Assembly: GCF_013314535.1 (NCBI RefSeq)
Contig: NZ_JABUAE010000013.1
Coordinates: 54,146 to 118,145, forward strand
From: Bacillus sp. Xin1
GTDB taxonomy: Bacteria > Bacillota > Bacilli > Bacillales > Bacillaceae_G
DNA length: 64,000 nucleotides
Reading direction: 5' to 3'
Shown here: positions 1-9,120 of the stretch, in pieces
Position numbering within the stretch: the first letter of the stretch is position 1
How the letters are laid out: every line of letters begins with the position of its first letter
Position numbers and translations under genes: made by a program
The notes under the pieces: model-generated
What the model was told of the DNA's origin: nothing
Database searches by the model: none
The model's input: only the letters and a program-made list of their open reading frames with translations

Positions 1-434
1 AATAAAGCAAAATCAAATTTCCCTGATTTTAGTTCATTGTGCAATTCTTGACTCTCTGATGGTTGTAAAATGATATGTACTTGTGGATACTTCCTTTTAA
101 ATTCATATAAAACAGCAGGTAATCGATAAATCATTAAAGACTCATTCGCTCCAATGCGTATTGTCCCTGAAGATTTTCCATTCATTTGAGATGATTCCAA
201 TGCTTCGTTCGATAATTCTAATATTTTATGTGCATAAGAAAGCATATGCTCTCCTACCTCAGTTAAAATTACTTTTTTGCCAAGGCGATCAAATAATGGA
301 CTCCCAATCTCTTCTTCTAACGATCGAATATGATTGGTGATTGTCGATTGCGTATACCCAAGTTGTTCTCCAGCCCGTGTAAAGCCACCGCTTTCCGCTA
401 CAATAATAAAAGTTTTCAAATGGCGCAGCTCCAT
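1..434 (-). CDS. LysR family transcriptional regulator (5' part only)
   Basis: The gene runs off the left edge, so only the first 144 residues are visible. They start MELRHLKTFIIVAESGGFTR and form the winged helix-turn-helix of LysR regulators (about residues 1-60, with the recognition segment QLGYTQSTITNHIRSLEEEI). The beginning of the co-inducer domain follows (SGTIRIGANESL, near residue 90). The ATG is preceded by a GGAGGAG-type ribosome site. No divergent target gene lies within the next 500 bases, so the regulon cannot be guessed from context. The family is clear; the effector and target are unknown. Confidence 0.9.
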   Translation of the reverse strand, partial: MELRHLKTFIIVAESGGFTRAGEQLGYTQSTITNHIRSLEEEIGSPLFDRLGKKVILTEVGEHMLSYAHKILELSNEALESSQMNGKSSGTIRIGANESLMIYRLPAVLYEFKRKYPQVHIILQPSESQELHNELKSGKFDFAL

Positions 435-856
435 ACTTACTCCTCCTGTTGTACGATCCTATACCGTCTGGATGTTTTTCTTTTTATAATCATATCTCTA
501 TAATAATGCGAAAATGAATATGTAAGCTATACCGTTTTCCATTTACTCAAAAACACAGTCCATCATTTAACAAAACTCCAATAAAAATAATTATTCTCAT
601 GCATTTAGTTGGTTTTACTAACTCACATATTTTCACATTAAGCAAGTCTCTGAAGAACATTTATTCTCTACTTTAATCATCCATGAAACAGCTGTTTCTT
701 TACACTCATCTAATCGCTATTATATATTTAGAACACAAATAAATAAAATGAATTATTTTAATAGAAATCATTTATAAAAATGATGGATGAACTTAATATC
801 GTACAGTTAGACACTCTTCTTGAAAAAAGAGTGTCTTTTTCATTTACAACTAACTA
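435..856. other. intergenic region with an orphan terminator
   Basis: This AT-rich gap of about 420 bases between the LysR gene and the YnzC-like promoter shows no convincing gene on either strand. Its only clear element is a hairpin with a T-run at 810-840, which reads as a plus-strand terminator although no plus-strand gene lies upstream. Short runs of open frame occur but have no ribosome site. Confidence 0.6.
810..840 (+). terminator. rho-independent terminator without an upstream gene
   Basis: ACACTCTT and AAGAGTGT form an 8-bp stem followed by TTTTT on the plus strand. There is no plus-strand gene before it in the window, so it may end a small RNA or be left over from a lost gene. Confidence 0.65.
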
Positions 857-885
857 TTGACATAATCAAAAAGAAATACTACAAT
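857..885 (+). promoter_or_regulatory. sigma-A promoter of the YnzC-like gene
   Basis: A TTGACA box at 857-862 and a TACAAT box at 880-885 are separated by exactly 17 bases, a near-consensus vegetative promoter. Transcription would start about 7 bases further on, at the edge of the palindrome at 891-913. Confidence 0.8.
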
Positions 886-890
886 TACTA

Positions 891-913
891 TAAATTAGTA
901 AGTAACTAATTTA
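891..913. promoter_or_regulatory. perfect 9-bp inverted repeat, probable repressor operator
   Basis: TAAATTAGT, 5 bases, then ACTAATTTA form a perfect inverted repeat. It sits just after the -10 box and 25 bases before the start codon of the YnzC-like gene, the classic position for a repressor that blocks initiation. It has no T-run and so is not a terminator. The protein that would bind is unknown; MarR- or TetR-type repressors use sites of this size. Confidence 0.55.
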
Positions 914-938
914 TAATCGAGAACAAGGGGTGAACATA

Positions 939-1169
939 ATGAAAAATATATTATTTCGTATTAATGAACTAGCAAAAAAAGAAAGAACGTCCGGGCTAAA
1001 AGAAACTGAAAAACAGGAACAACAAATGTTACGACAAAGCTATATGAAAGAATTTCGCGGGAGTTTAGATTCTATTTTATTAAATACAACGATTGTAGAT
1101 CCTAACGGAGAAAACGTAACTCCGTTTGCTTTACAGCATGCACAAAATCGTATGAACCTTAGAAAATGA
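939..1169 (+). CDS. DUF896 / YnzC-like small protein
   Basis: A 76-residue protein, mostly charged helices, with the family pattern RINELAKK...EKQEQQMLRQSYMKEFR...DPNGENVTP. This matches the UPF0291/DUF896 group that includes B. subtilis YnzC; no biochemical role is established here. An in-frame GTG lies 9 bases upstream, but it falls inside the ribosome site AAGGGGTGA, so the ATG at 939 is the better start. The gene is monocistronic, with its own strong promoter and operator upstream and a terminator downstream. In B. subtilis ynzC belongs to the SOS-induced yneA operon; the operator here does not look like a LexA site. Confidence 0.82.
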   Translation: MKNILFRINELAKKERTSGLKETEKQEQQMLRQSYMKEFRGSLDSILLNTTIVDPNGENVTPFALQHAQNRMNLRK

Positions 1170-1217
1170 AATCTAAAATGGATCTGGGCAAACAATTTCG
1201 CAAAATAATAGCAACAT

Positions 1218-1261
1218 AAAAAGAGCCAAAGTTTCTATATTTAGAAATCATGGCTCTTTTT
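1218..1261. terminator. bidirectional terminator
   Basis: AAAAGAGCCA and TGGCTCTTTT pair across a loop of about 22 bases, with T-runs on both strands. It can end the YnzC-like gene (plus) and the cdd end of the deoxyribonucleoside cluster (minus). Confidence 0.75.
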
Positions 1262-1319
1262 AGCATGTAATCTCGTTATCTCTAATCCAATTACTTCATA
1301 ATTTAAAACACTCTTACAT

Positions 1320-1727
<408 letters not shown>

Positions 1728-1754
1728 TCAAAGTAGATTCCATCCTATTAACTA

Positions 1755-3056
1755 TTAATCAGTAATAATTGTATGAATTAATTTAGGAGTCTCAGCAGTT
1801 TCTGATACAGAAATGTTTTCATAAATTTTCGCTTTTACATCTTCTACATTTTCACGATTCGCATAAATCGTAACAAGTGGTTCTCCTTCTTTTACAGTTT
1901 CACCAACTTTTTTACGTAACATTAAACCTACCGCTAAATCAATCTCATCTTCTTTTGTCGCACGCCCTGCGCCTAAAAGCATTGCTGCGATACCAATTTC
2001 ATCTGCCACAATGTTAGATACAACACCTGAAGTTTTTGCTGGTACATCAATGACATATTTCGCTTGTGGTAACTTTTCTGGATTGTCTACAATCGAACTA
2101 TCCCCACCTTGATTGTGTAAGAACTCTTTAAACTTCTCGATTGCCTTTCCGTTTTTCATCACTTCGATTAACATTTCACGTGCTTCTTCTAATGTATTTG
2201 CTTTCTTACCAAGCACGACCATCTGACTTCCTAATACAAGCACCAATTCTGTTAAATCTTCTGGCCCTTCTCCTTTTAACGTATCAATCGCTTCCTTCAC
2301 TTCAAGCGCATTACCAATCGCAAAACCAAGAGGTTGCGACATATCTGAAATAACAGCCATCGTTTGACGCCCAACATTATTTCCAATTCGCACCATCGCA
2401 TGTGCTAATTCTTTCGCATCTTCTTCTGTTTTCATAAATGCACCTGCACCTGTTTTAACATCAAGAACAATTGCATCAGCACCAGCTGCAATTTTTTTAC
2501 TCATAATTGAACTTGCGATTAACGGAATGGAATTCACTGTTCCAGTTACGTCGCGTAATGCATAGATTTTTTTATCAGCAGGTGTTAAATTTCCTGTTTG
2601 TCCAATAACTGCAACCTTATCACGATTCACTAATTCAATGAACTGCTCTTTCGTAATTTCAACATGGAAGCCTTCTACTGCTTCTAATTTATCAATCGTA
2701 CCACCTGTATGTCCTAAACCTCGGCCAGACATTTTTGCAACTGGCACATCTAACGCAGCTACTAATGGTCCTAAAACTAATGTTGTTGTATCCCCAACAC
2801 CGCCAGTTGAATGTTTATCTACTTTAACTCCTTCAATCTCTGATAAATCAATTGTTTCTCCTGAATTTACCATAGCCATCGTTAAATCAGCACGCTCTCG
2901 ATCAGACATGTCTTTGAAAAAGATAGCCATTGCCAGTGCACTCACTTGATAATCAGGTATTGACCCATCTGTATATCCTTTAATAAAGAACTCGATCTCC
3001 TCTGTTGTTAACTCTTTACCATCACGTTTTTTCGCAATAATATCTACCATTCTCAT
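1755..3056 (-). CDS. pdp: pyrimidine-nucleoside phosphorylase
   Basis: Phosphorolyses uridine, thymidine and deoxyuridine to base plus (deoxy)ribose-1-phosphate. The 433-residue protein has the glycosyltransferase family 3 layout: N-terminal helical domain, the phosphate-binding segment KHSTGGVGD near residue 80, [18 protein letters not shown] near 110, and the C-terminal barrel-sandwich domain ([14 protein letters not shown]). I chose ATG 3056 ([11 protein letters not shown]), which matches the known Bacillus N-terminus; an in-frame TTG four codons upstream is less likely because it overlaps the ribosome site. Second-last gene of the deo cluster. Confidence 0.97.
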   Translation of the reverse strand: MRMVDIIAKKRDGKELTTEEIEFFIKGYTDGSIPDYQVSALAMAIFFKDMSDRERADLTMAMVNSGETIDLSEIEGVKVDKHSTGGVGDTTTLVLGPLVAALDVPVAKMSGRGLGHTGGTIDKLEAVEGFHVEITKEQFIELVNRDKVAVIGQTGNLTPADKKIYALRDVTGTVNSIPLIASSIMSKKIAAGADAIVLDVKTGAGAFMKTEEDAKELAHAMVRIGNNVGRQTMAVISDMSQPLGFAIGNALEVKEAIDTLKGEGPEDLTELVLVLGSQMVVLGKKANTLEEAREMLIEVMKNGKAIEKFKEFLHNQGGDSSIVDNPEKLPQAKYVIDVPAKTSGVVSNIVADEIGIAAMLLGAGRATKEDEIDLAVGLMLRKKVGETVKEGEPLVTIYANRENVEDVKAKIYENISVSETAETPKLIHTIITD

Positions 3057-3091
3057 CTTAATCACCAATCCTTTTATATTCTATGAAACTT

Positions 3092-4273
3092 TTAATATAT
3101 TAAACCCACAATCGTTGCTGATAAGAAACTTACTAACGTTGCACCGAAAAGTAATTTCAAACCGAATCTTGCTACTACATTCCCTTGTTTTTCATTTAAG
3201 CTCTTAACAGCGCCTGCAATAATTCCAATTGAAGAGAAGTTTGCAAATGAAACAAGGAATACAGATATAATAGCTGTTGTTCTTCCAGAGAAATTAAAGT
3301 TCCCTTGTGCTAAATCTGTCATTGCCACAAATTCATTTGATACAAGTTTTGTCGCCATGATGTTGCCTGCGTTAACAGCTTCATGCCAAGGAACTCCCAT
3401 AATAAATGCAAACGGCGCAAATACATAGCCAAGAATTTCTTGGAATGAGATACCGATTACACCTTTAAACACAGCATTAATGAAAGCAATTAAAGCAACA
3501 AAGCCAATTAACATAGCCGCTACTGTAATAGCAACTTTAAAGCCATCAATTATATACTCCCCTAATACTTCGAAAAAGGTCTTTTTCTCTTCCTCTTGTA
3601 CTTCTAACATATCTTCTTCTTCAGTAACCTCGTATGGGTTAATGATAGAAGCAATAATAAATCCACCAAACAAATTAAGTACTAAAGCGGTTACAACATA
3701 CTGTGGTTTTAATAAAACCATGTATGATCCGACGATGGACATCGAAACTGTAGACATCGCAGACGCACATAATGTATATAATCTTCTTTCTGATAGTAAA
3801 CCGAGTTGCTTCTTAACAGAAATAAACACTTCTGATTGTCCTAAAATTGCTGAAGCCACCGCATTATACGATTCAAGTTTCCCCATCCCATTTATTTTAC
3901 TTAAAGCTAAACCAATCGCTTTTACAATGACTGGCAATACCTTAATGTGCTGCAGGATACCAATTAAAGCTGATATGAAAACAATTGGCATTAGTACCCC
4001 TAAAAAGAACGAAAACTCTTTTTGATTTACTAACCCACCAAATACGAAATTAACACCATCACCAGCATATTTTAATAATTGTCCAAAACCATCTGCAATC
4101 CCAGCAATTAACACGTTCCCGATGCTTGTATTTAATAGTAAGAAACCTAAAATAAACTGAAGCACAATCATCGTTACAATAGGACGATATTTCACTTTCT
4201 TTCTATTATTACTAGCTAGCCATGCAATGCCTAACACAATAATCAATCCTATGATACCGATTACATATTTCAT
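3092..4273 (-). CDS. nupC: concentrative nucleoside transporter NupC
   Basis: Ion-coupled uptake of pyrimidine nucleosides across the cytoplasmic membrane. The 393-residue protein has about eight to ten hydrophobic segments and CNT-family features, including the [18 protein letters not shown] gate region near residue 150 and [20 protein letters not shown] near 310. It lies between deoC and pdp, as in the B. subtilis dra-nupC-pdp operon, supplying substrate to Pdp. A stable hairpin separates it from deoC, so its level may be set by partial termination. Confidence 0.95.
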   Translation of the reverse strand: MKYVIGIIGLIIVLGIAWLASNNRKKVKYRPIVTMIVLQFILGFLLLNTSIGNVLIAGIADGFGQLLKYAGDGVNFVFGGLVNQKEFSFFLGVLMPIVFISALIGILQHIKVLPVIVKAIGLALSKINGMGKLESYNAVASAILGQSEVFISVKKQLGLLSERRLYTLCASAMSTVSMSIVGSYMVLLKPQYVVTALVLNLFGGFIIASIINPYEVTEEEDMLEVQEEEKKTFFEVLGEYIIDGFKVAITVAAMLIGFVALIAFINAVFKGVIGISFQEILGYVFAPFAFIMGVPWHEAVNAGNIMATKLVSNEFVAMTDLAQGNFNFSGRTTAIISVFLVSFANFSSIGIIAGAVKSLNEKQGNVVARFGLKLLFGATLVSFLSATIVGLIY

Positions 4274-4323
4274 AAAATTCTCCCTCCTTTTCCGTATCCG
4301 CTTACATGTTTTTCAATTAGTAA

Positions 4324-4371
4324 AGCAATAGATACACAATGCTCTATAACATTTTGTGTATCTATTGCTTT
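4324..4371 (-). terminator. intercistronic hairpin between deoC and nupC
   Basis: GCAATAGATACACAA pairs with TTGTGTATCTATTGC (15 bp), followed on the minus strand by only a short T-rich run (GCTTTACTAA). It probably acts as a partial terminator or as an mRNA-end stabiliser for deoC rather than a full stop, because nupC has no obvious promoter of its own in the short gap. Confidence 0.6.
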
Positions 4372-4385
4372 CTATTTTTTGTAAA

Positions 4386-5057
4386 TTAGTAGTTATCTGT
4401 AGCGCCTTTTTCGTCATTTAATACGATTGCAACACTAGCGCTCGCTCCAACTCTAGAAGCTCCAGCTGCAACCATTTTCTCTGCATCTTCACGTGTACGA
4501 ACGCCACCAGATGCTTTCACACCAACATCTGGTCCAACTGTTTTACGCATTAATGCGATATCTTCAGCAGTTGCTCCGCCAGTTGAGAATCCAGTTGAAG
4601 TTTTTACAAAATCAGCTCCAGCTTTTACAGATAATTCACAAGCGCGAACTTTTTCTTCATCTGTTAATAAACAAGTTTCAATAATAACTTTTACAAGTGC
4701 TTTTCCTTTTGCAGCTTGTACAACTTCACGAATATCATTTTCAACGAATTCATTGTCGCCATCTTTTAATGCACCGACATTGATTACCATGTCTACTTCA
4801 GTTGCACCTTTTGCAATTACATCTTTTGTTTCAAATACTTTTGTTTCAGTTGTATTTGCACCTAAAGGGAATCCGATAACTGTACAAACATCCACATCGT
4901 GTCCTGCTAATTCTTCAGCAGCTAATTTTACCCATGTAGGATTAATACAAACAGAAGCAAAATTGTATTCCTTCGCCTCTTCAATCACTTTCATAACATC
5001 TTCTTTTGTAGAATTTGGTTTCAAAACTGTATGATCAATTAACTTTGCAATGTTCAT
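4386..5057 (-). CDS. deoC: deoxyribose-phosphate aldolase
   Basis: Cleaves 2-deoxyribose-5-phosphate to glyceraldehyde-3-phosphate and acetaldehyde, the last step of deoxynucleoside catabolism. The 223-residue TIM-barrel has the Schiff-base lysine K152 in [13 protein letters not shown], plus [11 protein letters not shown] near residue 60 and VKASGGVRT near 180. ATG 5057 is preferred over an in-frame GTG at 5066 because the AGGAG site is 8 bases before the ATG. First gene of the cluster, read from the DeoR-controlled promoter at 5090-5118. Called dra in B. subtilis. Confidence 0.97.
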   Translation of the reverse strand: MNIAKLIDHTVLKPNSTKEDVMKVIEEAKEYNFASVCINPTWVKLAAEELAGHDVDVCTVIGFPLGANTTETKVFETKDVIAKGATEVDMVINVGALKDGDNEFVENDIREVVQAAKGKALVKVIIETCLLTDEEKVRACELSVKAGADFVKTSTGFSTGGATAEDIALMRKTVGPDVGVKASGGVRTREDAEKMVAAGASRVGASASVAIVLNDEKGATDNY

Positions 5058-5089
5058 TTTGTTCACTCCTCATATCTTTTAACAACTTC

Positions 5090-5118
5090 ATTCTAACTCC
5101 ACTTTGAACAAATGTAAA
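5090..5118 (-). promoter_or_regulatory. deoC-nupC-pdp-cdd promoter
   Basis: On the minus strand TTTACA (5118-5113) and TAGAAT (5095-5090) are separated by 17 bases. The spacer contains TTGTTCAA, a half-site related to the DeoR palindrome just upstream, an arrangement matching the B. subtilis dra promoter. Confidence 0.75.
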
Positions 5119-5125
5119 CACACTT

Positions 5126-5141
5126 TTGAAATTATGTTCAA
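5126..5141 (-). promoter_or_regulatory. DeoR operator
   Basis: TTGAA, six bases, TTCAA form a palindrome immediately upstream of the -35 box. A further TTGTTCAA half-site lies between -35 and -10 (about 5103-5110). B. subtilis DeoR binds a palindrome ATTGAA...TTCAAT plus a half-site at the dra promoter and is released by deoxyribose-5-phosphate, so the same circuit is inferred here. Confidence 0.75.
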
Positions 5142-5182
5142 CATTTTTTTGAGATAGTGAAATAAGTTTTAAAAATTGACAC

Positions 5183-5214
5183 AAAAAGAGAGCTGTCATA
5201 TTAACAGCTCCCTC
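5183..5214 (-). terminator. terminator upstream of the deoC promoter
   Basis: GGAGCTGT and ACAGCTC pair across a short loop, followed by TTTTTGTG on the minus strand. It would stop transcription arriving from deoR and so isolate the deoC promoter. Confidence 0.75.
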
Positions 5215-5230
5215 ATAAAACACAAAATTC

Positions 5231-5290
5231 ATTCATAAAGTGAAACTTTAATCAGTGGGAGTTTTACTACCCGTTAATGCGGGATAAAAA
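5231..5290 (+). repeat. internally deleted B. cereus-group dispersed repeat
   Basis: The left part (ATAAAGTGAAACTTTAATCA) and the right part (CCCGTTAATGCGGGATAAAA) are the two ends of the 160-base copy at 48256-48415, joined with most of the middle missing. It lies between deoR and the deoC promoter. It belongs to the class of short intergenic 'bcr' repeats described in the B. cereus group; I cannot say which numbered type. Confidence 0.65.
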
Positions 5291-5374
5291 AATCTATTTC
5301 ACAAATTTCTTATGCAACCATTATTTCATCATGAAATTTTTATTGAAAAGCGCATATATTGCACAGCCATATAC

Positions 5375-5420
5375 GAAAAGAAGGTTTCTCAAATCTATAC
5401 TTTTGAGAAACCTTCTTTTC
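5375..5420 (-). terminator. deoR terminator
   Basis: GAAAAGAAGGTTTCTCAAA pairs almost perfectly with the sequence ending at the deoR stop codon (about 19 bp). The hairpin begins in the stop codon itself. Confidence 0.7.
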
Positions 5421-6367
5421 TAATCTCTTTTATAATTTAAAAGCTCCTTTGCAGTATGTTGATCGATAATCAACACATTCGCATATCCCCCGCTTAACGC
5501 ACCATCTATCGCTTTTACTTTTCTAGAACCCCCAGCCACAAGAACGGAGCGTTTCTTTAAGCGCAACTCCTCTAACTCAATACCAATTGTACGCTGATTA
5601 ATTTCTTCACTGCAAATATTACCTTCACCATTAAAGAAACGTGAACAAATATCACCGACAGCTTGTTCTTTCAATAAACTCATTTCTTCTTTATCTAAAT
5701 AACCCAATCGAAACAATAGAGCTTCATCTCGAACAGTTCCAACCGTAAAAATTGCAATATTCGCTTGTTTTCCCATTTCAATAATATGGTGGATATGTCT
5801 ATCCTGTTCCACTAATTCCTTTGTAACTGCGTTATCAAATATAACTGGAAGTGGTAGGTTTCGTGGTGTTGTTTGAAAGGCATCCGCAAATAAGGCAATC
5901 GTTTCATTTGCATACGTATTAACACTTGAATGACTAATGCCTCCTTTTAATTGAACAACCTCTACCCCTTTTACATGCTGCGGCACAATTTTTCTCGCAA
6001 TCTCATACATAGTTGTTCCCCAGCTCACACCGACGATATCACCATTTGTAACAGTCTTCTCCATATATTCAGCAGCATACTTACTAATATATTCCGTAAT
6101 AGTCGCATACTCTGGTACCGGAGAAAATACGACATGTGCTTCTAATAAATTATATTTTTCTTTAAGTAAGTTTCCTACATTATCTAAATCAGCAAATGGA
6201 TCCGCTATATGAATTTGAACAAACCCTTTTTCTTTTGCATATTTTAACAGTCTTGAAATGGTTGGTCTTGAAATATTCAGCTTGTTTGCAATTTCTTGTT
6301 GGCTATAATCTGATTGGTAGTATAATCTTGCAACTTCAACGCTTAATTGTTGTTTCTCTTTATCCAT
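5420..6367 (-). CDS. deoR: deoxyribonucleoside regulator DeoR (SorC family)
   Basis: Represses the deoC-nupC-pdp cluster until deoxyribose-5-phosphate binds. The 315-residue protein has an N-terminal helix-turn-helix (SQQEIANKLNISRPTISRLL, residues 20-40) and a SorC-type sugar-phosphate domain (GDIVGVSWGTTMYEIARKI near 110; VLVAGGSRKVKAIDGALSGG near 280). Its length and position next to dra match B. subtilis DeoR. It is read in the same direction as its target but is insulated by two terminators, so it is a separate transcription unit. Confidence 0.95.
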   Translation of the reverse strand: MDKEKQQLSVEVARLYYQSDYSQQEIANKLNISRPTISRLLKYAKEKGFVQIHIADPFADLDNVGNLLKEKYNLLEAHVVFSPVPEYATITEYISKYAAEYMEKTVTNGDIVGVSWGTTMYEIARKIVPQHVKGVEVVQLKGGISHSSVNTYANETIALFADAFQTTPRNLPLPVIFDNAVTKELVEQDRHIHHIIEMGKQANIAIFTVGTVRDEALLFRLGYLDKEEMSLLKEQAVGDICSRFFNGEGNICSEEINQRTIGIELEELRLKKRSVLVAGGSRKVKAIDGALSGGYANVLIIDQHTAKELLNYKRD

Positions 6368-6588
6368 AATAACTATTTATGTATCCTTTCTATATTTTCT
6401 AACATTACATGCATTGTACTTACAAGCATTATACCGCTTTATTCCTGAAAATTCGACCATCTGAATTAATAGCCAACTTCCCAAGGATAAATCACTTCAA
6501 AATGACCGATTTATAGCGTGAAAATTTTCACCAACAAGCTTCTCTTTGTTCTTCTTACTACAACATATACGTTTTCTTTACTCTCTAT

Positions 6589-7677
6589 TTATTTTACTTT
6601 TACATCCTCATGTAATTTTTCTGTATAATTCTTGACATCCTGCCAACTATCTCTAGCTGTATTCAGATCTTCTTTAATAAAAGTAAACTCCTCAGGACTG
6701 ATACCTTTTATATTTTGTAACAAATTATTATACTTAGCACCAATTGTATACCACTGATTTGAAATATTTTGAAGAGAAGTAATAGCTGCATCAATTGTTT
6801 CCGTCATATTTATTGTTTTAGTTTTCACATCGGTCAAAATTGCTACCTCTGTCTGCGCCCCGGAAATTCTTGCCTTTAAATTTCCGATTTCTCTCTCTGC
6901 GTTTGCAATATCTCTCTTGGCAACAGCAATCATCGGTCCACCGGCAAGACAAGTAATTAACGCCGCACAAAGCACTGACCCTGCAATCAGCATATCATTA
7001 CTTTTTTTAATTGAATCATTATAAGTATTGATTTGCTGCTCTAAAAGTGGAATTCCAGCATTCGTACTTGCCAAAATTGCTGTTAATTGATTTGAATCAT
7101 CTTTAAAGCTTTTTGTATCTTCGGCCATTCTATTTCGAAACGTTTTTAGATTTTCTAATAGCTTGTCCACTTCGCTCTGATTAGTCAAAATAATATTGTA
7201 TAATTTTCCTAAATCAGATTTCAATTTTTCTCTGTCTTTTTGGTCAACAGCTGCTATTAGACTGCTGTAATAAGACTGAAACGTTCCGTTAAATTCCACT
7301 ATATTTTGATCTGTTTTCATAATTTGAGGTTTTATTTCATCTAGCCAAAAAGATGCATTGACTTTTGCATCTTTTTGATGCTTGAGCATATTCTCTTTTA
7401 AATCACCATTTATCGAACTTATCTTACCCAAATCTGTTTCTTGTTGATCCCGAATTGTTTTCGCATACGAATCCATTGCAAATACACTAGATGTTGTTTG
7501 CGCCATTACATCTTGGAATCCAGCAGGACCAAGGGAATAGTTCTTCTCACTTTCTTGTAATGAATGCATTTGACTTTTTTGTTCTGCTGCAAGAGGATGA
7601 AGTGGTACGATATTACTTGTCGTAACCCCAAGAACCATCATTGACAACACGATTTTCTTATAAAACCTCTTATTCAT
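6589..7677 (-). CDS. nheC: non-haemolytic enterotoxin component NheC
   Basis: Third component of the Nhe pore-forming enterotoxin, needed in small amounts to prime membranes for NheB and NheA. The 362-residue protein has an N-terminal signal segment ending near LHPLAAEQ, the family block YSLGPAGFQDVMAQTTSSVF near residue 50, and one hydrophobic hairpin (MLIAGSVLCAALITCLAGGP, about 230-250) of the alpha-helical ClyA/Hbl/Nhe fold. The ribosome site AGGTGGAG precedes the ATG. It follows nheB by 183 bases containing an inverted repeat that is expected to lower its expression. Confidence 0.96.
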   Translation of the reverse strand: MNKRFYKKIVLSMMVLGVTTSNIVPLHPLAAEQKSQMHSLQESEKNYSLGPAGFQDVMAQTTSSVFAMDSYAKTIRDQQETDLGKISSINGDLKENMLKHQKDAKVNASFWLDEIKPQIMKTDQNIVEFNGTFQSYYSSLIAAVDQKDREKLKSDLGKLYNIILTNQSEVDKLLENLKTFRNRMAEDTKSFKDDSNQLTAILASTNAGIPLLEQQINTYNDSIKKSNDMLIAGSVLCAALITCLAGGPMIAVAKRDIANAEREIGNLKARISGAQTEVAILTDVKTKTINMTETIDAAITSLQNISNQWYTIGAKYNNLLQNIKGISPEEFTFIKEDLNTARDSWQDVKNYTEKLHEDVKVK

Positions 7678-7766
7678 ATCTCCACCTACTTTTTGTATAA
7701 AGTGAAACTTTTATTAACTAAAATCTTCTTTATCTCAACGATTCTCACGAATAATGAGATTAAAAA

Positions 7767-7792
7767 TCTCCTGCTCAAAATTGAACAGGAGA
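7767..7792 (-). terminator. inverted repeat between nheB and nheC
   Basis: TCTCCTGTTCAA and TTGAGCAGGAGA (minus strand) pair over 12 bases with one G-T wobble and a 2-base gap. A hairpin in this gap is a known feature of nhe operons and is thought to reduce NheC synthesis. There is no strong T-run, so it acts by attenuating or protecting the message rather than by full termination. Confidence 0.7.
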
Positions 7793-7860
7793 CCTGCATC
7801 ACATACTTTATATATCAGAAAAAACTGTCAAGTATCTCTATATAAAGCATTAGTGGTTTA

Positions 7861-9069
7861 TTACGCTTTTGTATCTACTACTTTAATATCCTCAGCATAA
7901 ATCTTTTCAGCATAATCTTTAATATTTTTCCAGCTATCTTTAGCAATATTTAGATCTTCTTTGATGAAAACAAGATCGTTAGGGCTAATAGATTCAACAT
8001 TTTGAAGTAAAGAGTCATATTTTTTCCCCATTGTATGCCATTGATTTGAAATGTTTTGCAGTGCAGTAATAGCTATATCAATCGTATTCGTTAAGTACTC
8101 AGTTTGATTTTTAATATTCGTTAATCCAGCTACCTGTAATTGAGCTTGTGAAATTTGCCCTGTTATCTTTTGAATTTCTGCCTGTGCATTATCAAGTTCT
8201 TTCTTCGCTAAAACAATACCAGCTGTTCCCCCTCCAATTGCTGCTGCACCACCTGCAATGAGCCCAATTCCTAATGGAGTACCTGCACCAGTAGCAATTA
8301 CAACTGCTCCACCAATAATTGCGATTGGACCTAAAGCTGTTGCAACTGATGATCCAATGATAATTGCGTTATATTTACCAATCGCCTCATTATACGTTGT
8401 GATTTGATTTTGCATAAGTGGGATTCCAGCATCTTGACTTGCTAAAATAGACGTTAATTGATTTGCATCACCTTTAAAGTTTTGCGTATCTGCTGTCATT
8501 TTATTTCGGAATTTTTTTAGATCTTCCACTAACTTATCTACTTTTTCTTTGTTCTCTGTAATACTAGTAGATAATCTTGTAAGTCCTTTTGTTAGTGTTG
8601 CTTTGTCTTTATTATCTACAGCTGTTACTAGAGTATCATAGTAATTTTGGAATTTCGTATTATAATTAATAATATTTTGGTTCGTGGAAATCAATTGTGG
8701 TTTAATTGTATCCAACCACTGATTTGCATTTCCTCTAGCAACATCTTGATGATGAACGACTTTTGTTTTTAAAGAATCATCAACAGTCGTTATACCATTA
8801 AAATTAACATTAGCTTGTTTAATAATCGTTAACGCATACAGGTCCATTACTAAAGCATTTGAACCTGTTTTTTCCATCGCAGCTCTAAGGCCGTCTGGTC
8901 CTAATGAATACTCAGAATATTTATCAGATGCATCTGTTACACTAGCATGAACTGGAATTGGTTTTGTTGTGCTTTCCGCTGCATAAGTATGTGCTGGCAG
9001 GATATTACCTGCTGCAACTACTGCCATGATTGCTGATAGAGCCATTACTTTATAAGGTTTTTTTGTCAT
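7861..9069 (-). CDS. nheB: non-haemolytic enterotoxin component NheB
   Basis: The membrane-binding, pore-forming component of Nhe. The 402-residue precursor has a Sec signal peptide cleaved near AHTYA/AES. A long helical bundle includes the block YSLGPDGLRAAMEKTGSNAL and a large hydrophobic beta-tongue (from IIIGSSVATALGPIAIIGG to GGGTAGIVLA, about residues 236-288) that inserts into the target membrane. It starts 51 bases after nheA stops, with a GGGAGAG ribosome site. Central gene of nheABC and the most conserved of the three. Confidence 0.97.
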   Translation of the reverse strand: MTKKPYKVMALSAIMAVVAAGNILPAHTYAAESTTKPIPVHASVTDASDKYSEYSLGPDGLRAAMEKTGSNALVMDLYALTIIKQANVNFNGITTVDDSLKTKVVHHQDVARGNANQWLDTIKPQLISTNQNIINYNTKFQNYYDTLVTAVDNKDKATLTKGLTRLSTSITENKEKVDKLVEDLKKFRNKMTADTQNFKGDANQLTSILASQDAGIPLMQNQITTYNEAIGKYNAIIIGSSVATALGPIAIIGGAVVIATGAGTPLGIGLIAGGAAAIGGGTAGIVLAKKELDNAQAEIQKITGQISQAQLQVAGLTNIKNQTEYLTNTIDIAITALQNISNQWHTMGKKYDSLLQNVESISPNDLVFIKEDLNIAKDSWKNIKDYAEKIYAEDIKVVDTKA

Positions 9070-9120
9070 TTTTTTCTCTCCCTATATCATTGATTATTAT
9101 GATGTAACGCCTGCTTATAT

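Noticed and set aside
3480-4025. 181-codon open frame opposite nupC
   Set aside because: Antisense shadow of nupC with serine/threonine-rich composition and no ribosome site.
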